From assembly GCF_004798865.1 (NCBI RefSeq), contig NW_025335269.1, positions 20,477,208 through 20,541,207 of the forward strand: a DNA stretch of 64,000 nt. Reading direction: 5' to 3'. The DNA comes from Varanus komodoensis. Its lineage: Eukaryota > Chordata > Lepidosauria > Squamata > Varanidae. Below, one piece after another: positions 24,412 through 35,127 of the stretch. The position numbers were made by a program, and so were the translations under genes. Below the pieces are notes generated by a model. It had not been told where the DNA came from and did not search any database. It was given only the letters and a program-made list of their open reading frames with translations. Position 1 is the first letter of the stretch, and every line of letters begins with the position of its first letter.

Positions 24412-24550
24412 ATTTCTATGCCGCCCCTTGCCGAAGCCTCGGGGCGGCTTACAACACAATAAGATACATTGAAATACAATAGAACATAATAGAACATTAG
24501 AACATAATAGAACATACAATAGAACATTATGTTGTCTGAATCTAGCCACT
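24164..24550. mobile_element. MITE with 20-bp terminal inverted repeats, interrupted by an L2-type tail
   Basis: The left end AGTGACTGGATTTAGACAAC (24164-24183) and the right end GTTGTCTGAATCTAGCCACT (24531-24550) are inverted repeats matching at 17 of 20 positions. The interior has the family words 'gtatgaacccagccacatta', 'gtgaactgtgggttgttcat' and 'cttgagtgtgggtta'. The right half is displaced by the insertion at about 24375-24530. No clear 8-bp duplication borders the ends, so the superfamily stays open. It is non-coding. Confidence 0.65.
24375..24530 (-). repeat. L2/SINE-type 3' tail with (TTA)n, inserted in a MITE
   Basis: A (TTA)n run of about 12 units (24375-24410) is followed by 'catttctat' and a perfect 8-bp stem: GCCGCCCC at 24420-24427 and GGGGCGGC at 24441-24448. 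Then come 'ttacaacacaataagat' and a degenerate 'aatagaacat' repeat. Read on the minus strand this is the 3' end of an L2-type element, ending in (TAA)n. It lies inside the MITE at 24164-24550 and is therefore the younger insertion. Confidence 0.7.
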
Positions 24551-25744
24551 GAGTTATACAGGAACCTGGAGGGTAGCTGAACACATAATATATAAACTTA
24601 CCAAGAATAGAAATCTGCATTTAGAGTTTTGAAGCCATAGAGAAAAAGACAGGAAGACAAGTCATCCCTTGAAAGGCTATTCTAGAAAAAAACACTGTAA
24701 TTTAGTATATTTCCCCATTCGGGATTACTATGGCAGACAACCAACCCATAGGATGACAAAGCAACCACTGAGAAGAGACAATGCCTATTATCTTATGGTC
24801 CATTTGTAAGCCCTGCTGAGCCTGCCTCAGTTGGCATGCCCTTGATCCTTCTGCAATGTTATTAACAAGAACAGCTGCAATGGCATGTTCAGGGGCCGCA
24901 TGGTTGTGAGTTATGATCTGCTGGACATATGCTGCATGTCCAGGGGCACTGAAAGGATTAATTTACATGAGTTGGGCTGCTGAACGAAGCTAGTGATGCT
25001 TAGCTGAGATTCATTAGCCACCATGCTGAAGCACACAACATTGCACTGGCTTGTTTCTGTTTATTTATCTTCCCCAGTATTGGGGAAGCAAGCATTGCAT
25101 CATTCTGTAATTACATCTGGTGACAACTGTCCCTTATTTATTATTTTGGAAAGGACAGAGTCACCATTTCATTGGTCTAAAAATACTACCACATTTATTC
25201 CCTTATACTACCATAACTCTTCCTGATATGACATGCATTGTACTTTTAAAAATTCTGTTTTACACTTAAGCCAACAGAAAAGTAGTTTTTGCATGATTAT
25301 TCAGTTTTCCAAATAACTGTTCATTTTATTTAAGCTTTGTTTGGGGTTGTGTCCAGGTTTGTGGCCACATGGTATGGTTTCTGCCCTTCTTTCTCTTTCT
25401 TTGGCATTATCATTTTCTAGGGCAGCCATATTGTCTATTTTACAAAGGCCTCTCTTTGAAGAGCTGCACAGTCCAGTTCCAATTTAAAAATAGACAACTG
25501 TTCTTTCGGTTCTTTATCAGCAGTCAGCATCTCAATGGCAGTCCAGGCATAATTAAAATTATTTATTTAAAACACAGCAATTATTTCTTAGGCCAATCTG
25601 TACACTGGTAATGCCTAAGTGGCATTGCCTAAGAATATTTTCCAGGTGTTTTGGAGTTCACCTCTTGTCAGCTCTACTTAGCATGGTTGATTGCCAGGAA
25701 TGATAGAGAACCCCAGCTTTGGGAAGGCTGGTCCATATGTTAAA
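24551..25744. other. Unassigned non-coding sequence
   Basis: No gene or named repeat is supported. An AT-rich run with 'attatttatttaaaac' near 25556-25572 may be another worn L2-type tail. Confidence 0.35.
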
Positions 25745-25876
25745 GGACTGACAAGGGATTCTCATGAAACAACAAGTAGGTCTTGCCCTGTGATGCTTAG
25801 ATGGGACACTGGCTGTGAACTAAGTTTAGGTCCCTCTGAACATCTTGGAGAAAAAGCCAGGTTTAAGTATAATAGA
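25745..25876 (+). mobile_element. Probable degraded 5S-rRNA-derived SINE
   Basis: The order 'gtaggtcttgccctg', 'gatgcttagatgggacactg', 'ccctctgaacatcttggaga' and 'taagtataata' follows the better-preserved copy at 40664-40845: AAGCTAAnCAGG, then TTGGATGGGAGACC, then 'cttgaattcc', then 'ggtgggatataaat'. Divergence is high and the start is uncertain. Confidence 0.4.
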
Positions 25877-26872
25877 TTGGTTTCATTGCAGCAACTAGCT
25901 GGTTGGAAACTTTCAAAACCTACAGATTTCCACAGAGACGATGCGTTCAGAGGAGAAATAAAAACAGATTGTGTTCAGTGCTTGAAGTTTTGCAGAGGCA
26001 GTCTTTTATCCAATTAAATCTGTTATTGTTTAAAATGGTTGCACATTTTGAACCAAACAGATGGCTCTTGAACCAGACATACAGCAGACTATGTGAATGA
26101 TGGCTGGGGGGCTTTTTATTACTTATTTTTAAAGGGGATGTAGCCATACTGAAGGACAGAACGTTTCAGTTGAGTATCCCAGCCAGCAAGCCAAACCTTC
26201 TTTCACCTTTTCCATTTTCAGCCTCCCACCCCATTCCACAGCAGACACACCGCATTCTGCAGCCACCAGGTATGCTTATTCATGATAGAGCCACCTTGAA
26301 AAACATCCCCTTCTACAATTGATACTGGGTAACGCTGAGCTGCTGATGCCTAATAAATTAGCATTTAGTCTTTTTACATGAATATGAGTGATTTATAACA
26401 TTCCCAGGTCTTCCTCGGCTCTGTATGAAGACTGAAAATTGGCAAAAGACTTCCCCCTCAGGCTTATAATTTAAAAGACATAACAAAAGGAAGGAAGGAA
26501 GGGCCAAGGAAGGGAACAGACACATTCAGGAACTTCCTTAGACAGTATCCCAGGGGTGATCTCTTTGTGTGTGTTATAAAACTTCTGAACCTTTTACTGG
26601 CTCTCTTCTCAAATTCAAACCTATCTCAATGATTCTGCCTGAGCACTGTGAAAGTTAATAAAAACTAAAAATTTGTCTGTGTGGGAAATTATGTACCAGT
26701 AAGGAATTTCTGAGTGCATTGGAGGCCAATTAATGTCTGCTGAGACTGACAAAAGATTTCAGGTTGGCCCATTGATGGACATGTGAGAAAGGTTTGCTAT
26801 TTACCAAATAAAAGGCACTAGCATTGCTGTGGCAATTTAAAAAGCCATTTAAGACTTATATCAACAACATGG
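25877..26872. other. Unassigned non-coding sequence
   Basis: No gene is supported. A GGAA-rich run lies at 26489-26503. No named repeat is recognised. Confidence 0.35.
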
Positions 26873-26990
26873 TACCTTCCACATATGTGAAACTACAATT
26901 TCCAACATTCTCACAGCATGGAGGCTGGGGATGGTGTGAGTTGTAGTCCAACACAACTGGAGTGTACAAGTTTGGAAAGAGTTGATATGA
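26873..26990. repeat. hAT-like palindromic MITE ('gttgtagtcc' family)
   Basis: The left arm 'gaaactacaatttccaacat' and the right arm 'gtgagttgtagtccaacaca' are inverted copies flanking 'ggaggctggggatggt'. The right end 'actggagtgtacaagtttgg' corresponds to the 'tctggagggcaccaggttgg' end of the family. The non-coding fold-back structure is typical of hAT-derived MITEs in reptiles. Confidence 0.6.
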
Positions 26991-27064
26991 ATCACTATGA
27001 TATACACCTATAAAGCAGGGGCACCCAGGAGATAACTTTACTAGACTAAGCACACTCATATACA

Positions 27065-27140
27065 TATTTACTCAGATGGATATCTCACTGATTTCAGTGA
27101 GACTTGCTTCCTTGTAAGTGGGCATAGGATTACAGTTTTA
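27065..27140. repeat. Short palindromic repeat, AAGTAAGTCCCA type
   Basis: The words 'ctcagatggatatctcactg', 'atttcagtgagacttgcttc' and 'gtgggcataggattacag' follow the order of a common squamate fold-back repeat (aagtaagtcccattga / tcaatgggacttact / gcataggattg). The same order is clearer at 53783-53858. Confidence 0.45.
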
Positions 27141-28240
27141 ATTGAGGAACTTTCCACTTGGGAAAAATCTGTTTTCCTTGTTCTGAACTAGAAGCAGGAG
27201 GGTTTACAGAAAAACACAAGCTTTTATGTCTCGCATTCCAAGCTTAAATTGGTGAATGGCCATGAGGTGAAGGTTGCTAAGTCAGCTAAGCACCGGTTAG
27301 GTTTGTTTAACTGAGATTTAAATCCTCAGGAAAGAATTTGCTGATTTTTAAAATAATAGGCATAAGACAATGTGGACAGATCTGAACAGGATGATGATAA
27401 AGAACTGCCATACTATTAATTTGCGCCCCAGAGATGTGAAAATCCCAAAGCCTCAAAGGGCCACAATTTCAGACAAATAAAAGGTTCTGTTCCGAATCTG
27501 TAGTAGAACAAGTTACACTAAAGAAAATGGTTTAGTTACTGCCTTGAACAGATTCTGTTAACAACCTTAATTAACATTTCTTTCAAATAAAATCTGTAAG
27601 TGTAAAAAAAGTAAATACTGTTTTTTTCCCTTGTCTGAAAAAAGGAAAGTGCCAACATGCTGCAGAACCTGTGCAGCCTGCTGTTGAGAGAAAGAATTTC
27701 AGATTGGGTCTCAGAATTTTATTGCCAAATGTGAAAAGTCTGTTCTAATGTTTTTAGATGAGATCATCACTCCTTTATTTTGAATATCATTTTATGCTGA
27801 CTTACCAAACAGAAGGAGAGCACTTTCATGGTTTGCTGTCAACTAAAAATACTTTGAAATTGATTCTTTAAATACCAAATGCCACAGACACCCAGTTATT
27901 AACCTTGGCTGTCTGCTTTTCTTCACAAATTGTACTCCAGAGACAAATCAAAGGCTGCTTTTGTTTCTATTTAAAAAGAAAATAAAATTTAAGGATTTTT
28001 GCTTTGCTTTCAACAAATATATCTCTGCCAAATGCATTCTAAGTTTCTAAAAACTGGATTGATTAATTAATTACTGCAACATGGTAATACACCAGTACAA
28101 TATTCATTATTTTTAACCAGGATTGAGCCAAAAAAGTGTGGGGGTGTGTGCAATGGTTTTTTGTGGGCTGTTTTGTGCCCCTCTTTCTGTGTTTTGTAGG
28201 TGGTAGTTTCAAAACCCTGGACTGACAGAAGACCAAATAA
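27141..28240. other. Unassigned AT-rich sequence
   Basis: No gene or named repeat. T- and A-rich runs are frequent (for example 27604-27628). GT-rich sequence lies at 28135-28155. Confidence 0.35.
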
Positions 28241-28249
28241 GTGCGTCCC

Positions 28250-28628
28250 AGATCAAATCAAGTCAGAGCTTTCCCTAGAAGCAAAAATGACAAAACTGAG
28301 GTTTTTATACTTTAGACCCATTGTGAGAAGGCAAGACTTCCTGGAGAAGACAATCATGCTAGGGAAAATCAAAGGCCCCCCCAAAAAAAAACAAAAGCGG
28401 GGGAAGAACATGAGAAGGCAAAACTCCTTGGAAAAGACAATCATGCTAGGGAAAGTTGAAGGCAGAAGAAGAAAAGGAAGACCAAATATGAGATGGATTG
28501 TCTCCATAAAGGAAGGCATAGTCTTGAATTTACAAAAGCTGAGCAAGGTCAAGGACAGGATCGTCTGGAGGGATTTCATGCATAGGGTTGCCATAAATTA
28601 GAGATCATTTAATGGCACATAACAACCA
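28250..28628 (+). mobile_element. RTE/BovB-type LINE 3' end with internal 87-bp duplication
   Basis: The sequence follows the RTE 3' end seen at 44768-45010: 'ctgaggtttttatactttag', 'gagaaggcaagacttcctgg', 'agacaatcatgctagggaaa', 'ggaagaccaaatatgagatg', 'tggagggatttcatgcatag' and the terminal 'ggttgccataaattagagat ... ggcacataacaacc'. The block from 'gagaaggcaa' to 'gttgaaggc' appears twice, starting at 28325 and 28412, separated by an A-rich and C-rich linker. The same 3' terminus occurs at 57480-57612. Only the RT C-terminal tail and 3' UTR remain. An open frame of 133 codons reads through it and is not a gene. Confidence 0.8.
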
Positions 28629-29084
28629 CCAGCTGAAAAAAGGGCAGAGAGCTAAATTCTATTTCAGAGAAGCTGAGGGCACATTCCACTGGTGTGTGCT
28701 GGGGGGGGGGGGGGGAGAACGGGAACGGCTAAGCTAAAAGGCCCAAAATACTTGCTACCAGCAACTAAGCCTTAGGAGAGCTATTTCAGCCTTTTAAAAT
28801 GAGAAAAAATCTTCACAAAAGCTGGGAAACCAAAAGCCCCAAAAGCTAAGTGATTGGGGCAAGGGAGGCACAGCCAGGAGAAAGTGCCAGTTTGGGACCC
28901 TCAGGCTTGAGGTTCTTCAGCCCTGCCTTAAACCAAGCTTCCCCATCGTGGTGCTTTCCAGATGTGCTGGAATACGTCTTCACTCATCGCCAGCCTCACT
29001 AAAAGGCACAGGTTCAAGAAGGCCGCCTTTAACCAAAGTGCCATGTTCCACATCGCTTGCATAATATTGGCCCTTTGGCCACCC
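28629..29084. other. Unassigned sequence with a long poly-G run
   Basis: A run of about 16 G lies near 28699-28714 (plus strand) within 'gtgctggggg ... agaacgggaacgg'. No gene or repeat family is recognised around it. Confidence 0.4.
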
Positions 29085-29377
29085 TAGACCAGCCTTCTCC
29101 TGCTGTGTGCCTTCCAGACACATTTGGACTGCAACACCCAGACTTCCCAGTCAATCGCCCTGCTGGATGGGAATTCTGGGAGTTGTGGTCCAAATGCTTC
29201 TGACGGCTGTCCTAGAACCAACAACAGCATAAACCAACCTTCTCCAAAGCTGTACCCATTGAGATGTGGTATTCTACCACATCCATCTGGCCCAGGCAGC
29301 AGGCCAATGTTGGGGTGATGGGAGATGCAGTCCTGAGCATTTGGGGGCCACAAATTTGGGAAAGACTGGCATAAATC
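29085..29377. repeat. hAT-like palindromic repeat, composite
   Basis: The left part holds 'tgtgccttccagacacattt', 'ggactgcaacacccag' and 'ttctgggagttgtggtccaa'. The right part holds 'gatgggagatgcagtcctga' and 'tttgggggccacaaatttgg'. Arms of the same fold-back family as 30461 are present at both ends with about 100 bp between, so this may be two adjacent or nested copies. It is non-coding. Confidence 0.5.
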
Positions 29378-30460
29378 CACCTCGATATTTCAGTGCTTTC
29401 TTGCAGCTTTGGCCATGAGGCTGAATGCAAAGGCTGTGAAAGACACCCCGAAGTGTATTTTACAGGGTAGCTGAATGCAACACCATTGTATCATCCACTG
29501 GGGGTGCTATAAACTGGCAAGACACAGACCAAAAGCTAACTCTAATAAATTCCTTCCTCCGGTTTTATCTCCAGTGGGTGCTGACCTCTTGGCACCTTTC
29601 TCTAAGGGGTAATGATTGTTTTGCACAGTGAATCAAGTCTGTGATGGAATGTGTAATATGATGCTTCAAAGAGCTAAAATAGCTATTTACTTAATCGAAA
29701 GGGAACTTTTTCACATCTGTTTGTTTTACCTCCTTGCTTTTGGACTGTATCCATTCTTCTGTGTGCTTGTTTTTCTTTTTTCTTTTGCTGGTTAAATTTG
29801 TGCAGCCAGCAAACAGATGATTGATGACTGGGAGTTCAGGGCATTGGGGAAGTACGTGGCTCACTTGCTGCTGCCTTGTTTTTCCGTCTGGCTCATCATA
29901 TTTCTCCATTTGGTAAAGCCTTGTTCCCACATTTGTGGTGCTGCTTTTTTCCACCAGCCTCTAATAGAAGTGAGGCAGTATTAATTCACAAAAACCAAAC
30001 ACCTTTCAAAATGCTGCACCATAATAAGGTGAATGCAGAGAGTCCCGCCAGTTACAGAAAGATTTTGCTTGGATTGCTGATTTGCTCTGTGAGGCATGGA
30101 GAGGGGAAAGCAAGTTCAGGGCACAGAATCCCTTTCCCTGCTCAGCCTTCTTATGTAGGAGATTTGAACAGAAATGGCCCAAACTTAACTTTGTAGCCAT
30201 AAGTGCTAAAAATTTGCTATTGAAAAAATGAAAGCTGAGAATCTAAAATTAATCGCAGCACAAGTGTTGGTCTTCATATTTCTGAAAGTGTAAAACACAT
30301 AGAATCCAAAGAAGCTATTAGCAGTGAGAATATAGGACTTTTTTCTACAAGAGATGAAAGGTGCAAGCACTTGAAGTCTTTGAGGGCAATAAATCAGCTC
30401 CTGTGACACATTAGAAAATGAGTGTTGATATGAATGGATTAGAGAAATACAACTTTCACA
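29378..30460. other. Unassigned non-coding sequence
   Basis: No gene is supported. The 106-codon frame at 29876-30196 has no recognised motif. Confidence 0.35.
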
Positions 30461-30586
30461 AGCCTGACACCCTCTGGTGTTTTGGACTACAACTCCCGTC
30501 ACCCCCAGCCAGCATGACCAGCAGTCAGGAAGGCTGGGAGTTATAGTCCAAAACATCTGAAGGGCACCAGACTGGGGAAGGCTGGC
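30461..30586. mobile_element. hAT-like palindromic MITE, well preserved
   Basis: The arms 'gtgttttggactacaactcc' and 'gggagttatagtccaaaaca' are near-perfect inverted repeats flanking a 'cacccccagccagcatgacc' centre. The outer ends 'agcctgacaccctctggtg' and 'caccagactggggaaggct' are also inverted. This is the clearest copy of the family in the window. It has no coding capacity. Hairpin-forming MITEs of this pattern are known in squamates and are attributed to hAT elements. Confidence 0.7.
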
Positions 30587-31254
30587 AGTGTGCTTTTATG
30601 GACTTTCCCATCTGAAGAAGTTTCTTCAGCTTTGAGAGGGGCTGGCAACTTCATGTGGTGTTCATGGCAGTAAAACTATGTACATAATCATTATGCAGGT
30701 GGAGGGAAAGGGATGTTTGAAATGCTTCCTTTTGTGCTCTGTATGTAACTTTCTACATTTGGGGATAAAACAAGTATCAGCATCTGTTAGCAAGAGTCAA
30801 ATGCTGATGCATTTGAAATTATGTGCCTCTGAATTTCTCCCCAGATTTGGGCAGACCTGGTTTTGTTTTTGAAGTGGAATCAATGCTGTTGCTATGTTTT
30901 GTATTTCTGAATTGGCTCAGTGCATGTGCAATTTGCTGTAGTTTCATGTCTGTCTTTGCCCCCATTCCACTAGCAATGTCCATGTGTGCATTGATAAAGC
31001 ACAGCCAGATGAACAAACAACATTAATGAAATTGTATGATTGGTGTAGTAAGATGCTTTTACCTGAGTAAAGAAGAACACATGTGCAGTAGGAAAATATC
31101 ACACACACATACATAAGTTGCTGCACCTGTACAGACATTTCATCAAGATTGCATTGTTTGTACAATGCTTTATCCATTTTCACAAGTGAACTTGGAGAAA
31201 GACATAAAAGAGAAAGAACTTAAATCATACATGTTCCAATTCTGAAATTAATTT
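30587..31254. other. Unassigned non-coding sequence
   Basis: No gene or named repeat. A short CA run lies at 31098-31112. Confidence 0.35.
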
Positions 31255-31870
31255 TTAGCAATTTTCTTAGTTAAAATGGAATTCAGGGAAATTTGAACCC
31301 AGGGCACAATGAATTTTGAGGGTTCCTGGAGCAGGAAAAGGGGCAGGTGGGCATGCAGAGAAAAGTATTCTGGTCCCAAACTGTTTAGGTATCCTGGTCC
31401 CAAGCCATTTAGAGCTTTATAGGTCAATACCAGCATCTTAAGTTGGGCCCGGGCTTCAGTTGGAAGCCAGTGAAGCTGATAGAGAACCAATGTTATATGA
31501 GAATAATGACCGGCCCCCGACAGCAATCTGGCGGCTCTGTTCTGAACCAACTGAAATATCTGGACCATCTTTAAAGGCAGCCCCACATAGAGCATGTTAC
31601 CATAGTCCAACTGGGAGGTTACCAGAGCGTGTGTTACCATTGCTAAGCAGTGCTCATCCAGGTAAGGACGCAGCTGATGGATCAGTTGAAGCTGAATGAA
31701 AGCACTCCTTGCCACTGCTATCACCTGGGCCTCTAGGGACAGCTCCGGGTTGAGGAGCACTCCTAAGCTGCAGACCCTGTCCCTCAGAGGGAGTGCAACC
31801 CCATCCAGGACAGGGCCAAAATCAGTTACCTGAAAACCTGAACCACCTACCAAAAGGACCACTTTCTTAT
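31255..31870 (-). mobile_element. L2 LINE fragment (ORF2 C-terminus)
   Basis: One minus-strand frame (31862-31248, 204 codons) is open across the C-terminal part of L2 ORF2: 'PVLDGVALPLRDRVCSLGVL', 'LNPELSLEAQVIAVARSAF', 'QLIHQLRPYL', 'MVTHALVTSQLDYGNMLYVG', 'LPLKMVQIFQLVQNRAARLL', 'LYQLHWLPTEARAQLKMLVL'. Motifs A-E of RT are upstream and absent. The block is the same one kept at 10830-11300 in the other L2 but is better preserved. It contains no enzymatic core and is inert. Confidence 0.9.
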
Positions 31871-32379
31871 CTGGATATAAGTAAAGAATAAACTTTACTT
31901 AGAACCACATCCCTTGAAAAAGAATATATGTATAAAATATGTATATTTGCTGAGAAATGTTTAAAATACTATTTCAATTAGTATTTTGCCTGGATATATT
32001 TTTTAAAAAATTGCAGAGTAATAAGGAAACAGGAAGAAATGAACTTATGACTAAGCATGTGCAGAATTAATCCTTGCCATTATTTACTTGGCAAGTAAAT
32101 AATGAACCTGCTTGATGCATTTTATTATGTATTTATTAGCCTGAGATGTTGTCTACATCAGAGATTCCCAGAAAGTTTCCTGACCAAAAACTTTCATTCT
32201 GTTTCACAGTCAGGAAAGACATTGTTACACAATCCTCTTGTGACGCTACTACAACAGTATTAGATAAGTACAGAGCCTTCTGGAAGAGTGCCGCCTATTG
32301 ATTTGCCCAGATCATCTCTTACCTTCTGCACCCACATTTACCATGGATGCCTTCCAACAGACGTAATATTCTATTTCTC
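31871..32379. other. Unassigned non-coding sequence
   Basis: AT-rich, with no gene or named repeat. Confidence 0.35.
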
Positions 32380-32655
32380 ATTCTAGAAAAATAGAATAAT
32401 AGAGTTGGATGTAACAAATAAAATCCAACTTCTTGCTCAATGCAGGCCTCCAAGTTAAAGCATCTTAATCAGATGGCTGTCCAATTGCATCTTAAATGCT
32501 TCCAGTGTGAGAGAGTTCAAAACCTCTCAGGTAATTGGTTCCATTGTTGTATTATTCTAACATCAGGAGGTTTTTCCTGATGTTCACCTGGAATCTGGCT
32601 TCTTGTATCTTGAGCACAATATCTCATGTCCTGCACTCTGGGATGATGGAGAAGA
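32380..32655 (-). mobile_element. CR1 LINE 3' end
   Basis: The plus-strand words 'tagaataatagagttggatg', 'caacttcttgctcaatgcag', 'cagatggctgtccaattgca', 'atgcttccagtgtgagagag', 'gtaattggttccattgttgt', 'ggtttttcctgatgttcacc', 'tggaatctggcttcttgtat' and 'catgtcctgcactctgggat' follow the CR1 3' region in reverse. The first word is the 3' terminus. On the minus strand the upstream part still reads as the ORF2 C-terminus. This subfamily differs from the CR1 at 14660. Confidence 0.85.
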
Positions 32656-34504
32656 CTAGCGATGCTTAGTAATAAGGAATATAATAATAATAATAGGAAG
32701 AGGAGGAGGAGGACTAGCAATCACTGTGGGGAGGGGGGAGCAGGCAAGTCAGTCCCTTGGACCAAGAGGGAGGGGTACAAAGAACCCATGGTGAGCCCAA
32801 ACATCTGTCAGGCACATTGTAGGTGGTTTGCACTCACAATCAGCTCACCTTGGCTTAGGGCAATCATACTGCCTAAAAACTGAAAGATTCCTGAATCATC
32901 AGTAGTTGTAAAAACAGGGAATAATATTGGAGTCAGTCTTTCCTCTCCTTTCATAACAAGCAATGCTTGCCAAAATTCCTTCCAACCCTGTCTTCACAGG
33001 TGAGATCAAAGAGCAAGGAAAGTGGCTTGCCCTTGCCCTTTGCTTTCCTATTTCATTGTTATTTCTTTCATAACTCTTAACACATGGGGCAAAGTTCACC
33101 TTTGCAGCAACACACTCTTCCCCCCTTCTGTGCCAATGGTTCTGCCACTGCCTACCTTCCTTCAGTGTCAGGTCACTGTAGAGTTAATTCATTCATCCAG
33201 CCAAGCAGAGACCATAAACTATATCATCTGCACTTGGTCTAAAAAAATCACCACATCACTCCCACATAAATAATGAAATATGGACCACAAACTGCTCTTT
33301 ATTCTAATTATCCTCTTGAAAGGGGTAGGAGCATTGATAATAATTAAGGTAGGTAGTATACAAATGCCCATAAGTTTAATGAGTTATTGTTCTAATTCTC
33401 AAACGTCTCTCTAAGGCTGATGTATTTTTGGTGAAGCTAAGCGTCCTTATTAGACAGGATTTATATGTTGCAGTGTAGCCCTTTTTGACACTGTATTTTT
33501 CCTCAGGCCAGGGTGGGATGGCAGGAGGATCTCGTAAAACCTGTGTGCAGAATTGCAGGTTAATAGAGGATTTCATCCTTGTTTTATTTCCCTGCTACTA
33601 TGACTGCTGTGCCTTTAACAGCTAAGCGGAAACTGAGCCAGGAGACCCACCAATGTCCCCAAATGCTGTGAGAAAAGCTTTACCAGATGAATCACTGTTT
33701 GTCATGCTCTTAAAGTTGAGAACATTACAGAAAACTGGACATCACCAAGTTTATCTCCCAAACTTGCACTTACTGTTGCTCCGAACCGTTGCTGTAGGTC
33801 AAATGATGCATAATAAAGATAGAACTCATGTCAAAGGTAGGAATGGCCAGCCATGTGTCAAGATCCCCAGTACAAACCCATGGACAAGACCCCTTTGAAC
33901 TGCTGTTCCTCTTCCCCATTCCAACCGGCTTGTTCACCTGCCTCTCATTCTGGGCACAAAATCATGGTGGTGAAGAGGAGCAGAAATGCCACATCCTACT
34001 CATTTCCAGGCTCTTTCTTTCGATGAGGGAGAAAATGCACTGCTAGAAAGTGAAGGGAATTATGAGCTATGTGTTCCACTGTTATTGATTTTATCATTAA
34101 TCTCATTGGAATCAGAGGAGCTTGGACAGTGCACAGGATGTCAAAAGCTAAATTTCAACCTTTTTCTTTTGTTTTCTTTCTCCGTCACCGCGTCCACTCC
34201 AGCTCAGCAGGAGAGGAATGAAGCCTGAAACACGCATTACTTTCAGTCCATATCTACCAGCCAAATCTTTCCCTCACTCGTTTTTACTCTAGAGCTGGTG
34301 CCGGGCCCCTAATCTGGACATTTAAAGTCTCCCTACCAGCATATACCCAGACATAACAGTTCCAGTCTTTATTGGGCCTCCTGGGGCAACTCCAGAGGAA
34401 AAAAAACGGTGTGAGGGAGAGATGTAGCTTCAAAGTATGGGTTTAAAGGAATGTCTGTGTTGTGTGTGCCCATCCTGCCAGATTTCAGGCATGTGCATGG
34501 GAGG
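32656..34504. other. Unassigned sequence with purine-rich simple repeats
   Basis: An ATA/AGG-rich stretch lies at 32678-32712. No gene or named repeat family is recognised in the remaining 1.8 kb. Confidence 0.35.
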
Positions 34505-34881
34505 CTACTTGTTCCGGTGGGTCTGACAGCTCAGATTCTGAAGATGAGATTGTTTTTGAAATGGTTTAAACCCCAGCTGCAACAAAAGATCCTGAGATGC
34601 CATAGGAATTAGCTGTGGGGCAGATTATCCCAGACAAAGGGATGAGTCTACTCAGCTATGGGAACAAGAAGGAGTTGCAGGCCAAGGGAGGAGACATTGA
34701 AGTGGGTCGTTTTTCCAATGGGGAACTCCCGCCTCCTGAAGAGGTAGATCCGGATGCTAGATGTCATCATTGGAAAGAGGTCCAATTAGGAGCACAACAG
34801 CAGAGGTGTGCTCATTTTTACAACATCCCTTCCCTGGGGGCAAGCCACAGAAGGATACATAAAAATTGTTTTGGGTAATGA
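34505..34881 (+). other. Unresolved open stretch with an acidic N-terminal run
   Basis: The frame ending at 34878 contains 87 codons from a Met at 34615 ('GQIIPDKGMSLLSYGNKKEL', 'DIEVGRFSNGELPPPEEVDP'). Upstream of that, after stops, the same frame reads a Ser/Asp/Glu-rich run ('SDSSDSEDEIVFEMV'). The block could be a decayed retrocopy or part of an old mobile element. I do not recognise the family and see no splice signals that would make it a host exon. It is reported because its composition looks more coding-like than its surroundings. Confidence 0.2.
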
Positions 34882-35051
34882 ACAGCAGAAAGGGTTCAGC
34901 ATTTTACTTTGTGTATGCTCAGAGACTTGAATGTGACAAAGAAATGCTGGTGATACTGATTTTGCTTGGAAGGAGAAACATGGCTCATAGCAGTCCATTC
35001 TGCACCTGACCTGTGAGCCCGTGCTAATCTGGCCCAACAATACATCACAGC

Positions 35052-35127
35052 CTACTTGCCATGCTGGTTGGGGAATCTTGGGAGTTGTAGTCCAGCACAT
35101 CCAGAGGGCACCAGGTTGGGAAAGAGT
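35052..35127. repeat. hAT-like palindromic MITE fragment
   Basis: 'catgctggttggggaatctt', 'gggagttgtagtccagcaca' and 'agagggcaccaggttgggaa' match the right half of the family at 30461-30586. The left arm is missing. Confidence 0.6.

Noticed and set aside
31248-31862. A 204-codon minus-strand frame as a host gene
   Set aside because: It matches the C-terminal part of L2 ORF2 ('LVQNRAARLL', 'LHWLPTEARAQLKMLVLTYK').
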